NCBI GenBank assembly: GCA_913061335.1
Contig: CAJXTP010000029.1
Span: 1-18,864 of the forward strand
Direction: 5' to 3'
Length of the DNA: 18,864 bases
Source: an uncultured Loktanella sp.
GTDB lineage: Bacteria; Pseudomonadota; Alphaproteobacteria; Rhodobacterales; Rhodobacteraceae
A program made the position numbers and the translations under genes. Of this stretch, positions 1 to 7,349 are shown one piece after another. The number at the start of each line of letters is the position of its first letter. The first letter of the stretch is position 1. Under the pieces are notes generated by a model. That model searched no databases, was not told the origin of the DNA, and saw only the letters and a program-made list of their open reading frames with translations.

Positions 1-2
1 GT

Positions 3-1034
3 TTTACCCCGCCCGGAAGCGTCTACACCCACATCGTCGGCACCGACATTGTGCGCACAGGCGAAGACGATTTCTTTGTGCTCGAAGACAACGCGCGCAC
101 CCCCTCTGGCGTGTCGTATATGTTGGAAAATCGCGAAACCATGCTGCAAATGTTCCCCGAACTGTTTAGCCAAAACAAGGTGAAACCGGTCAGCAACTAC
201 CCTAAAAACCTGCGCCAATCGCTAGAGGCATCCGCGCCCGCCAATTGCGATGGCCGCCCGACCGTGGCGATCCTGACGCCCGGCATCCACAACTCTGCGT
301 ATTTTGAACATTCATTTCTGGCCGACCAGATGGGCGTTGAACTTGTCGAAGGCCACGACCTGCGCGTCATGGATGGCCGCATTAAAATGCGCACGACACG
401 CGGCTATAAAACCATCGATGTGCTGTACCGCCGCGTCGACGATGACTACCTTGATCCGCTAAGCTTTAATCCGGATTCCATGCTTGGAGTGCCGGGCATC
501 ATGGACGTGTATCGCGCGGGCAATATTACCATCGCAAATGCCCCTGGAACAGGGATCGCGGATGATAAGGCGATCTATTCCTATATGCCTGAAATCGTTG
601 AGTTTTATACCGGCGAAAAGGCCCTTCTAAAGAACGTGCAAACGTTCCGTTGTTCCGAGGCAGACTCGTTGAAATACGTGTTGGAAAACCTCGAGGAACT
701 TGTCGTCAAAGAGGTGCACGGCTCTGGTGGTTACGGCATGCTTGTAGGCCCCGCCGCGAGCAAAAACGAGATCACCAATTTCGCCGCAAAACTGCGCAAA
801 AACCCAAGCAACTACATCGCACAACCGACATTATCCCTGTCCACCGTGCCGATTTTCGCGAAAAAGGGGCTTGCGCCGCGCCACGTAGATTTGCGGCCCT
901 TTGTGTTGTTATCGCCCAAGGGCATGGACATCACGCCGGGTGGTTTGACCCGGGTCGCGTTAAAAGATGGGTCGCTTGTGGTCAATTCAAGCCAAGGCGG
1001 CGGCACAAAAGACACTTGGGTTTTGGAGGATTAG
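3..1034 (+). CDS. Circularly permuted ATP-grasp protein (DUF404/DUF407 type), 5'-truncated by the window edge
   Basis: The frame is open from the first bases of the window, so the N-terminus lies outside; 343 residues are visible and family members are usually about 470. The GTG at 51 is internal, because family-like sequence (HIVGTDIVR, then VLEDNARTPSGVSYMLENR) runs across it. Visible motifs include the nucleotide-binding glycine stretch KEVHGSGGYGMLVG, then HVDLRPFVL and a C-terminal PGGLTRVAL...SSQGGGTKDTW block, all typical of this family. ATP-grasp enzymes form carboxylate-amine bonds through an acylphosphate; this group is predicted to make peptide-like linkages, substrate unknown. A GGAGGA at 1025-1030 serves the next gene, which starts 3 bp after this stop. 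It is the first visible gene of the alpha-E/transglutaminase/Anbu operon. The family call is secure; the biological substrate is not known. Confidence 0.93.
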   Translation, partial: FTPPGSVYTHIVGTDIVRTGEDDFFVLEDNARTPSGVSYMLENRETMLQMFPELFSQNKVKPVSNYPKNLRQSLEASAPANCDGRPTVAILTPGIHNSAYFEHSFLADQMGVELVEGHDLRVMDGRIKMRTTRGYKTIDVLYRRVDDDYLDPLSFNPDSMLGVPGIMDVYRAGNITIANAPGTGIADDKAIYSYMPEIVEFYTGEKALLKNVQTFRCSEADSLKYVLENLEELVVKEVHGSGGYGMLVGPAASKNEITNFAAKLRKNPSNYIAQPTLSLSTVPIFAKKGLAPRHVDLRPFVLLSPKGMDITPGGLTRVALKDGSLVVNSSQGGGTKDTWVLED

Positions 1035-1037
1035 GCG

Positions 1038-1979
1038 ATGCTCGGAAAAACCGCAGGCGGCCTTTACTGGATGTTCCGCTTTCTTGAACGCTCAGAAAAT
1101 ACCGCCAGATTAATCGAGGCCGGATTTCGCATTGCGCTAACGCGGTCCAATGACACGGCGTCCGAATGGAAATCTGTCGTGACCACGGCGGGCGTTCGAT
1201 CGAACTATGACGCCAAATATGACAGCTATACGGCTGTGAACGTGGTTGATTTCTTGCTGCGTGACCCTGCCAACCCGTCCAGCGTCATGTCGTCGGCAGA
1301 AAAGGCCCGTACCAACGCGCGCATGGTTCGCACAGCGCTTACCACCGAAGTTTGGGAGGCCGTTAATGAAAACTGGATGGTCCTGCGTGATACGTTAAAG
1401 CGGCCAGTCAAAGAGACCGATTTGCCAACAGTGTTGGGCAACATCCGCCGTCAAAGCGCGCTGGTACGCGGCGCGATGCACGGCACAATGCTGCGCACAG
1501 ATACATATGATTTTGCCCAAATCGGCACCGCATTGGAACGCGCAGATAACACCGCGCGGATCATCGATGTGAAATACTACACGCTGCTGCCGTCGGCCCA
1601 ATTTGTCGGCTCGGCCTTGGATAACGTGCAATGGGAAACCATTCTGCGGTCGGTGTCTGCGCATCGGTCATTCCGCTGGCTGAACGAAGACGACATGACG
1701 TCAGCGAACATCGCAGATTTCCTGATACTCGATTCGCGGTTTCCGCGGTCACTGTCGTTTTGCAGCCGAATTATTGAGGACAGCCTTGGGTTTTTGGCCA
1801 AGGATTATAATCAAACACACCCGTGTCATGACCTGATCGAAGCACAGCGCAACACGTTCCGCACCCTGTCGATTGCCATGGTGTTTGACGCGGGCCTGCA
1901 CCAATTCATCACTGATTTTATCAATCAAAACAACGCGCTTGGGCAACAAATCGAAGCCGATTACCGGTTCAATGGATAG
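1038..1979 (+). CDS. Alpha-E domain protein (DUF403)
   Basis: This 313-residue, largely helical protein opens with MLGKTAGGLYWMFRFLERSE followed by NTARLIEAGF, the diagnostic start of the alpha-E family. A second copy-like motif, ALERADNTARIIDVKYY, occurs near residues 168-184, and RSFRWLNEDD follows later. No catalytic activity has been established for the family. It is nearly always encoded beside a circularly permuted ATP-grasp protein and a transglutaminase-like protein, and is thought to act with the ATP-grasp enzyme. The start follows the ATP-grasp stop by 3 bp and has a strong GGAGGA ribosome site at 7-bp spacing, pointing to translational coupling. Length matches the family. Nothing is disrupted. 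Role beyond the module is unknown. Confidence 0.93.
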   Translation: MLGKTAGGLYWMFRFLERSENTARLIEAGFRIALTRSNDTASEWKSVVTTAGVRSNYDAKYDSYTAVNVVDFLLRDPANPSSVMSSAEKARTNARMVRTALTTEVWEAVNENWMVLRDTLKRPVKETDLPTVLGNIRRQSALVRGAMHGTMLRTDTYDFAQIGTALERADNTARIIDVKYYTLLPSAQFVGSALDNVQWETILRSVSAHRSFRWLNEDDMTSANIADFLILDSRFPRSLSFCSRIIEDSLGFLAKDYNQTHPCHDLIEAQRNTFRTLSIAMVFDAGLHQFITDFINQNNALGQQIEADYRFNG

Positions 1980-1991
1980 GCGGCAGAGGTT

Positions 1992-2789
1992 ATGAAACTT
2001 AAAATCACCCACACGACCCAATATAGCTATGACGCGCCTGTCAGTTACGGTTTGCAGCAGGCACGGCTAACGCCTGTCACCTCAGCCCATCAGACCGTTT
2101 TAAGTTGGGGCATCGCCATTGATGGTGGCGCGCCAGAACTGACGTTCAAAGATCATTACGCCAATGAAACCACGCTGATCCAAGCAACCGCAGGCACCAC
2201 TCAGGTCGCGGTGACTGTAACTGGCGAGGTAGAAACCCACTGTTCTGACGGCGTATTTGGTAAGGTTTATGGCACAGCGCCGCTTTGGCATTTCAAACAA
2301 GACACACCGCGGACAACGGCCGGCAAAGGCATTCAGAAACTAGCGAAAACGTTGGGTAATGCGAGCGATACCCTCAGCGGGCTTCATGCCCTTTCAAAAA
2401 CCATCGCGACGTCGGTGCCTTACGGTCAGGCCGATACATATGCCACCACCCCAGCCGAGGACGCATTGCGCGCGGGCGGCGGTGTCTGTCAGGATCACGC
2501 GCAGATTTTCATCGCAGCTGCTCGACATGCGGGTATCCCGACACGTTATGTCAGTGGCTATCTCATGATGAACGACCGCGTTGACCAAGATGCGAGCCAC
2601 GCATGGGCGGAGGCGCATCTCGACGGGCTTGGCTGGGTCGGGTTTGATGTGTCCAACGGTATTTGCCCCGATGAACGCTATGTGCGCATCGCAATTGGGC
2701 GCGATTCTCGAGATGCGGCGCCGATTACCGGCGTCCGTCTGGGTAATGCGGCAGAATCGATGATTGTGTCTGTGCAGATTCAGCAATAA
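1992..2789 (+). CDS. Transglutaminase-like cysteine peptidase with bacterial transglutaminase N-terminal region
   Basis: The 265-residue product starts with MKLKITHTTQYSYDAPVSYG, the beta-rich N-terminal region seen in bacterial transglutaminase-like proteins. The papain-like core follows, with a plausible catalytic triad of Cys166 (GGGVCQDHAQ), His203 (DASHAWAEAH) and Asp219 (GWVGFDVSNG). No signal peptide is evident, so the protein is probably cytoplasmic. Such proteins may cleave or transfer at amide bonds; in this operon the likely partners are peptides made by the ATP-grasp enzyme, which is inference from neighbourhood. The ATG lies 12 bp after the alpha-E stop and has AGAGG immediately upstream. 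All three catalytic residues are present, so the enzyme is presumably active. Confidence 0.93.
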   Translation: MKLKITHTTQYSYDAPVSYGLQQARLTPVTSAHQTVLSWGIAIDGGAPELTFKDHYANETTLIQATAGTTQVAVTVTGEVETHCSDGVFGKVYGTAPLWHFKQDTPRTTAGKGIQKLAKTLGNASDTLSGLHALSKTIATSVPYGQADTYATTPAEDALRAGGGVCQDHAQIFIAAARHAGIPTRYVSGYLMMNDRVDQDASHAWAEAHLDGLGWVGFDVSNGICPDERYVRIAIGRDSRDAAPITGVRLGNAAESMIVSVQIQQ

Positions 2790-2825
2790 CTAGGCGATTA
2801 GCGTCCCAACAACCGGATTTCCTTA

Positions 2826-3560
2826 ATGACCTATTGCGTCGGCCTTCGTCTGAATAGCGGCCTTGTTTTCATGTCCGATACACGGACCAACGCAGGCGTC
2901 GATAATTTCTCGATCACGACCAAGATGTTCACGTTTAATGTGCCCGGCGAACGTGTGATTACGCTGATGACGGCGGGCAATTTGGCTACGACGCAATCGC
3001 TGATCAGCTTGCTTGAAGAACGGTCCATTAGCACGCCAGACCGCAATCCGACGATCTTAGAGCTGCCGACCATGTTTCAAGTCGCCCGCCTTGTTGGCGC
3101 AACCCTGAAAGATGTGATCGAGACCAGCAGCCCAGATCACCCGACCGCTGGATCTAAGTTTCGCGCATCAGTAATTGTTGGCGGACAAATCAAGGGCGGC
3201 CAGCCGACGCTGTTTATGATCTACCCCGAGGGAAATTTCATCGAGATCACTGACGACTCTCCGTTCTTTCAGATCGGTGAAGCGAAATACGGCAAACCGA
3301 TTTTGGTCCGCGCCTATGACCCCGATATGTCGTTTGAAGATACCATTAAATTGCTGATGGTGTCGTTTGACAGCACGATCAAAGCGAACCTGTCTGTGGG
3401 CATGCCGCTTGATCTGCAACTTTATGAAACCGACAGCTATACCGTGTCCAATCAGCCCCGCATAGAGGCCGACGATGCGTATTTCCAAGAGATATCCGAA
3501 AGTTGGGGCGATGCATTGCGCGCAGCGTTGATGCAACTGCCAAGTTACACCCGCAGCTAA
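2826..3560 (+). CDS. Anbu-type proteasome-like peptidase (COG3484)
   Basis: The 244-residue product begins MTYCVGLRLNSGLVFMSDTR, the hallmark of Anbu, the ancestral-beta-subunit relative of the 20S proteasome and HslV. Thr2 would become the N-terminal nucleophile once Met1 is removed. Asp18 (SDTR) and Lys33 (ITTK) sit where the proteasome Asp17 and Lys33 active residues are expected. There is no propeptide and no signal peptide, so it should act in the cytoplasm as an oligomer. Known Anbu proteins form open helical rings and have no confirmed physiological substrate. Here it is the last gene of the operon with ATP-grasp, alpha-E and transglutaminase proteins, 36 bp after the transglutaminase stop; the ribosome site is weak. 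A hairpin follows it. Length is usual for the family. Confidence 0.95.
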   Translation: MTYCVGLRLNSGLVFMSDTRTNAGVDNFSITTKMFTFNVPGERVITLMTAGNLATTQSLISLLEERSISTPDRNPTILELPTMFQVARLVGATLKDVIETSSPDHPTAGSKFRASVIVGGQIKGGQPTLFMIYPEGNFIEITDDSPFFQIGEAKYGKPILVRAYDPDMSFEDTIKLLMVSFDSTIKANLSVGMPLDLQLYETDSYTVSNQPRIEADDAYFQEISESWGDALRAALMQLPSYTRS

Positions 3561-3570
3561 TTTTTGTGCC

Positions 3571-3597
3571 CCCCATTGCTGCAACAGGGTAATGGGG
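3571..3597 (+). promoter_or_regulatory. Stem-loop between the Anbu gene and aroQ
   Basis: CCCCATTGCT at 3571-3580 can pair with GGTAATGGGG at 3588-3597. This gives ten pairs, two of them G-U wobbles, around a 7-nt loop. No T-run follows on the plus strand, so it is not a classic intrinsic terminator. It could protect the 3' end of the Anbu transcript or mark the transcript boundary before aroQ. Confidence 0.45.
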
Positions 3598-3635
3598 CCT
3601 AGAAAGACGGCGAACTTGCAGCGATGGACGATCCA

Positions 3636-4070
3636 ATGACCAAGAACATCCTTGTCCTGAACGGGCCTAACCTCAACCTTTTGGGCAAACGCGAACCAGC
3701 GAAATATGGGTCCGAAACATTGGCAGAAGTGCAAGCCAAGCTCACTGGCATCGCCACCGAGCTTGGCCTGACTATTCAGATGGATCAGTCAAATTCCGAA
3801 GGCACATTGGTCGATATGATCCACGGCGCCCGCGAAACCTGCGTTGGCATTGTGATCAATCCTGGTGCGTATTCACATACATCCATCGCGATCTTGGACG
3901 CGCTGAACGCGTTTGATGGTGCGGTAATCGAGGTGCATATCACCAATATTCACGCCCGCGAAGAGTTCCGCCACCATTCGTTCGTATCCGCCCGTGCCAA
4001 TGCAGTCATCGCAGGCTGTGGGACGCAGGGCTATGCATTCGCCCTGCGTCATATCGCAACGTTGGTTTAG
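3636..4070 (+). CDS. aroQ: Type II 3-dehydroquinate dehydratase
   Basis: This enzyme converts 3-dehydroquinate to 3-dehydroshikimate in the shikimate pathway, in the cytoplasm as a dodecamer. The 144-residue product has the full signature: NGPNLNLLG, Arg19 and Tyr24 on the flexible lid (KREPAKYG), INPGAYSHTS with His81, and the catalytic EVHITN block with His101, then Arg108 and Arg112. With the start at 3636 these residues fall on the standard family numbering, so I prefer it over the in-frame ATG at 3624, which would add MDDP; neither start has a strong ribosome site. The gene stands apart from the Anbu operon by a hairpin. Its stop overlaps the end of the convergent reductase gene by 4 bp. 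Confidence 0.94.
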   Translation: MTKNILVLNGPNLNLLGKREPAKYGSETLAEVQAKLTGIATELGLTIQMDQSNSEGTLVDMIHGARETCVGIVINPGAYSHTSIAILDALNAFDGAVIEVHITNIHAREEFRHHSFVSARANAVIAGCGTQGYAFALRHIATLV

Positions 4071-4939
4071 CCCATCGATTGAAGCCGCTTGAACAGCGAC
4101 GACGTATCCCAGCGACTGCCACCCATCTTTTGAACGTCCTTATAAAATTGATCAACGAGCGCGGTAACCGGCAAGCTCGCGCCATTTTCATCGGCGGCAT
4201 CCAAGCATATACCCAAGTCTTTTCGCATCCAATCCACTGCAAACCCGTGTTCAAATTCGTCAGCCAGCATGGTTTGATACCGGTTCGCCATCTGCCAGCT
4301 GCCCGCAGCCCCTTGGCTAATAACCTCAACCACCGAAGCCCCGTCAAGACCGGCTTTATTGGCAAAGTGCAGCGCCTCTGACAGACCTTGTACCAGTCCA
4401 GCAATGGCAATTTGATTGCACATCTTGGTCATCTGCCCCGCGCCGCTGTCACCGATCCGGCGGCAAAGCTTGGAATAGACGTCAATCAACGTCTCGGCCC
4501 GATCGTAGGCGGCTTGATCTCCGCCACACATCACCGAAAGCTGTGCATTTTCTGCGCCCGCTTGGCCGCCAGAAATCGGCGCATCGACAAACGACACATC
4601 GCGCACAGCTGCCGCATCATAAAGCGCACGGGTAACAGCCGCAGATACGGTCGTGTGATCAACAAAGATACTGCCAGCCTGCATGCCGCCAAACGCCCCA
4701 TCCGGCCCAAGGCAAACGCCGCGCAGATCGTCGTCATTGCCGACACACGCCATCACCAGCTCTGCGCCGATTGCGGCCTCGCGCGGCGTTGGCGCTGATG
4801 CGCCGCCATGCTGCACAACCCAAGCATCGGCCTTGCTGGCTGTCCGGTTATAGACGGTGACGTCGTGGCCAGCCCCCTGCAGGTGACCTGCCATCGGATA
4901 GCCCATTACACCCAAGCCAAGAAATGCGATTTTGGTCAT
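4067..4939 (-). CDS. 3-hydroxyisobutyrate dehydrogenase family NAD(P)-dependent reductase
   Basis: The 290-residue product belongs to the beta-hydroxyacid dehydrogenases (3-hydroxyisobutyrate, tartronate semialdehyde and related substrates). It has the Rossmann motif GLGVMGYPMAGHL at residues 8-20, NRT at 31-33 at the end of the second strand (suggesting NADP is acceptable), the substrate loop DAPISGG at 119-125, and the catalytic Lys172 in GAGQMTKMCNQ. The frame is open further upstream to 5032, but family sequence starts at MTKIAFLG and a perfect AAAGGAGGT precedes that ATG, fixing the start at 4939. It lies 68 bp downstream of the solute-binding protein gene and may share the tctD-tctE transcript. 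The exact hydroxyacid cannot be told from sequence. Confidence 0.92.
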   Translation of the reverse strand: MTKIAFLGLGVMGYPMAGHLQGAGHDVTVYNRTASKADAWVVQHGGASAPTPREAAIGAELVMACVGNDDDLRGVCLGPDGAFGGMQAGSIFVDHTTVSAAVTRALYDAAAVRDVSFVDAPISGGQAGAENAQLSVMCGGDQAAYDRAETLIDVYSKLCRRIGDSGAGQMTKMCNQIAIAGLVQGLSEALHFANKAGLDGASVVEVISQGAAGSWQMANRYQTMLADEFEHGFAVDWMRKDLGICLDAADENGASLPVTALVDQFYKDVQKMGGSRWDTSSLFKRLQSMG

Positions 4940-4943
4940 GCTG

Positions 4944-4952
4944 ACCTCCTTT
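4944..4952 (-). promoter_or_regulatory. Strong ribosome binding site deciding the reductase start
   Basis: The minus strand reads AAAGGAGGT, ending 4 nt before the ATG at 4939. It is the best Shine-Dalgarno match in the window and rules out the longer reading frame that would overlap the upstream gene. An imperfect inverted repeat (TTGAAACAA at 4951-4959 against TTGTTCAA at 4973-4980) abuts it and could fold over the site. Confidence 0.8.
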
Positions 4953-5007
4953 GAAACAATTGTTGCGAGCAGTTGTTCAAGAATTGGCACAAAACACAAT
5001 GGGGGCC

Positions 5008-6003
5008 CTACTGAATGATCGCACTTTCCCATTCTTGCAAAAATGTGCGCCGCTTTAGCCTGTCCAAATAGGTCATCAGCGCGGGGTCAAGCGTGATAGC
5101 GGGTTGGCCGCTTTGATCTAATGCAGGCAGTGGGAATGTCGCGGCGCGCACCGGATCAGATTGCAGATCCGTCAGGTGATGGATAAATGCGCGGCCCAGA
5201 TCAGGCTGATCGGTATCGCGAGACACAAACGCACTGCGCATCATTGTCGTCGGGAAATCTGATGGCAAGATTACTTCGATCTGAGCTGCCGCATCTGTGC
5301 GCGCCGACGCATAGCTGCCCAACACGTTGTATGCGACGGCAATTTTACCGCTGACCAAGTCGTCAATCATCGCCCCCGAACAACAGTATAGTTGTGCATC
5401 TAGTGCACCCATGACTTCTGTCAGGCGCCAATATGTCTCGGATGCCCGCGCGTCTTGTGTGGCAAACAGATACCCCAGTCCGGATTGGCGCACATCATAG
5501 GTCCCGATACGGCCACGAAATACTTCGGGGCGGGCGCGCAGGGCTTGGATCAGCTCTTGGCGGGATGCAGGAAGCGGCACCCTATCAAAGGCCGCACGGT
5601 TTACCGCGATTGCAGCGGGTTCGGTACTGAAAGCGAACAAACTATGTCGCCACTGCGCCCATGTTGGATGATCGGTTCCTTCTACTGCCAAGGCAAAGCC
5701 GTCATTGGCCAATTTGAATTGCAAATCCATCGCGCTTGATATCACGATGTCAAAATCCGCTGGGTCCGCGCGAAACACATCATAAAGATCGGCTGACCCC
5801 GTCACCAGATACGTCACTGCAACATCAGGGCGCGCCGCCAAAAAGCTATCGATGATCGGCGCAAAAAACCGCGTGTCCGTGTTGGACAATATGCGCAAGG
5901 TTTGCACTGCCTGAGCATCGCCAAACAGACGCTGATCTTCCCAATCTTGGGCGATCGCCATTTGCGCCCAAAGCGCCGCGATTAGAACGAAAATATAACG
6001 CAT
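5008..6003 (-). CDS. Periplasmic ABC-type solute-binding protein encoded with TctD/TctE
   Basis: The 331-residue product has a signal peptide (MRYIFVLIAALWAQMAIA, likely cut before QDWED). It is a type-2 periplasmic binding fold with the usual early LRILSNTD...FAPIIDSFLAARPDV strand-helix unit, FDIVISSAMD around the hinge, and VSGKIAVAYNVLGSYA late in the chain. A vicinal Cys pair (LYCCSG) is unusual. The gene overlaps tctE by 22 bp and no ABC permease or ATPase is encoded nearby. It therefore looks like an orphan binding protein co-expressed with a two-component system, perhaps presenting ligand to the TctE sensor. That role is inference; related genes are common beside tctDE in proteobacteria. 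Ligand is unknown. Confidence 0.88.
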   Translation of the reverse strand: MRYIFVLIAALWAQMAIAQDWEDQRLFGDAQAVQTLRILSNTDTRFFAPIIDSFLAARPDVAVTYLVTGSADLYDVFRADPADFDIVISSAMDLQFKLANDGFALAVEGTDHPTWAQWRHSLFAFSTEPAAIAVNRAAFDRVPLPASRQELIQALRARPEVFRGRIGTYDVRQSGLGYLFATQDARASETYWRLTEVMGALDAQLYCCSGAMIDDLVSGKIAVAYNVLGSYASARTDAAAQIEVILPSDFPTTMMRSAFVSRDTDQPDLGRAFIHHLTDLQSDPVRAATFPLPALDQSGQPAITLDPALMTYLDRLKRRTFLQEWESAIIQ

Positions 6004-7349
6004 GCGCCCCCCTTTGGGTGGTTGCCAAGCGTGAGCGCACCGCCATGTGCCGCCGCCACGTCTTGGGCAATCGTCAGGCCAAGCCCTGATCCGATGATCC
6101 CATCGGCGTTACTGCCACGCGCAAATCGATCCGACAGGCCCGCAATTTCAGTCTCGGGAAACCCCGGCCCTTCGTCGCGCACGGTCACACGCGGGCTTGG
6201 CGATGTGGTCACGTCAATATGTATGACGCTTTCGCGGGGCGCGTATTTCAGCGCATTGTCGACGATATTACGTATCGCATTTTGCAGCAAAATCGCGTCC
6301 CCTGTAATCGGCACCGCGACAGGCGCATCTACCTGCAAGTCCACATCGCGCATGTCAGCGATCGGCCCCAGCCGCACCGCGAGGTCTTGCACGAGATCCA
6401 CCAGATCAAGGTCTTGGCGATCAAGATGGTCGGCGCGGAACGTAATCATCGCATGATCAAGCAACTGGCCCGCCGCACGGCTGCTTTCGTCAATCGCACG
6501 GATCATGGCGCGCATCGCTTGGCGGTTTTCCTCGCGGTCAACACGTTGCAATGTGGCCTCGGCGTGGGACCGTACGGTCGCCAACGGTGTACGTACGCGG
6601 TGGGCTGCTTCTGCGATGAAATCCTCGCTGCGGCCAAGCGACTGATCGAGCCGCGCCATAAGGCTGTTCAGCGATGTCACAAGTGGCACCATTTCTGACG
6701 GAACTGGACTGACAACAGGGCGTAAATCTTGCGGACCGCGCCGCGCCACCGATGTGGTCAAACGCGCCAAAGGACCGATCGCCGCTGACGTTGCCCAGAA
6801 TGCGAGCAACACCACCAATAGGAAAAATCCCGTCCCAAAGATTGCCACATTGCGCGAGATCCGGTTCAACGTTCCTGACAGGCTGTCTTGGGTTTGCGCC
6901 ACTGAAACGGTCAATTGCGTGCGCAGATCCGCACCGATTAACATGCGTGTTGCCGCGGCAAGCCGGACGGGGGTGCCTTGAAATTCAGCTGTGCGGTAAC
7001 TGCTGTCGCCTCCAACGTTTGGGTCCACGGCAGGCAACCCGTCATAGCCCGATAAAAGTTGATCATCTTGATAGATCGCATAAAAAATCCGGTCGTCAGA
7101 ATCCGTGCCGAGCATCGAAAATGATGCATAGGGGAAATCGACTTCGATCCGCCCGTCGCGCACGCTGGCTGCATCCAAAATCGACGTGACCGATGCGCCC
7201 AAAATGCTGTCTTGGCCTTGTTGCGCAATCTGGGCTGCGTAGCTGCGCACCACGAAAAACAACAAGATCGCGAGCACCGCCGCACCGCCAATAAGCGTCG
7301 TCGCTAAACGGTTGCGCAACGACCCAGAGACCCGCACAGCCTCAGTCAT
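5982..7349 (-). CDS. tctE: TctE-like sensor histidine kinase
   Basis: This is a 455-residue inner-membrane kinase. Segments in order: TM1 about 17-35; a periplasmic sensor region about 36-168; TM2 about 169-192; a HAMP-like linker; a dimerisation/phosphoacceptor box FIAEAAHRVRTPLATVRSHA with His250; an N box NAIRNIVDNALKYAP (358-371); a G1 box RDEGPGF (391-397); and a G2 box GSGLGL (420-425). All catalytic boxes are intact. It should autophosphorylate His250 and pass phosphate to TctD Asp51. The start overlaps tctD by 8 bp and the end overlaps the binding-protein gene by 22 bp, so the three are one translational unit. Position opposite tctCBA supports a role in carboxylate sensing; the ligand is not evident. 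Confidence 0.94.
   Translation of the reverse strand: MTEAVRVSGSLRNRLATTLIGGAAVLAILLFFVVRSYAAQIAQQGQDSILGASVTSILDAASVRDGRIEVDFPYASFSMLGTDSDDRIFYAIYQDDQLLSGYDGLPAVDPNVGGDSSYRTAEFQGTPVRLAAATRMLIGADLRTQLTVSVAQTQDSLSGTLNRISRNVAIFGTGFFLLVVLLAFWATSAAIGPLARLTTSVARRGPQDLRPVVSPVPSEMVPLVTSLNSLMARLDQSLGRSEDFIAEAAHRVRTPLATVRSHAEATLQRVDREENRQAMRAMIRAIDESSRAAGQLLDHAMITFRADHLDRQDLDLVDLVQDLAVRLGPIADMRDVDLQVDAPVAVPITGDAILLQNAIRNIVDNALKYAPRESVIHIDVTTSPSPRVTVRDEGPGFPETEIAGLSDRFARGSNADGIIGSGLGLTIAQDVAAAHGGALTLGNHPKGGACVIFSF

Noticed and set aside
650..1087. 145-codon plus-strand frame within the ATP-grasp gene
   Set aside because: It is Arg-rich, out of frame with a clear family protein, and has no motif of its own.
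3571..3597. Reading the hairpin after the Anbu gene as a true intrinsic terminator
   Set aside because: The T-run (3561-3565) lies before, not after, the stem on the plus strand, so it does not have terminator form.
4388..4798. 136-codon plus-strand frame opposite the reductase gene
   Set aside because: Shadow of the 3-hydroxyisobutyrate dehydrogenase family gene; no domain recognisable.
4940..5032. Longer reading frame for the reductase overlapping the solute-binding protein gene
   Set aside because: The Rossmann motif sits at the N-terminus when starting at 4939, and a perfect ribosome site precedes that start.
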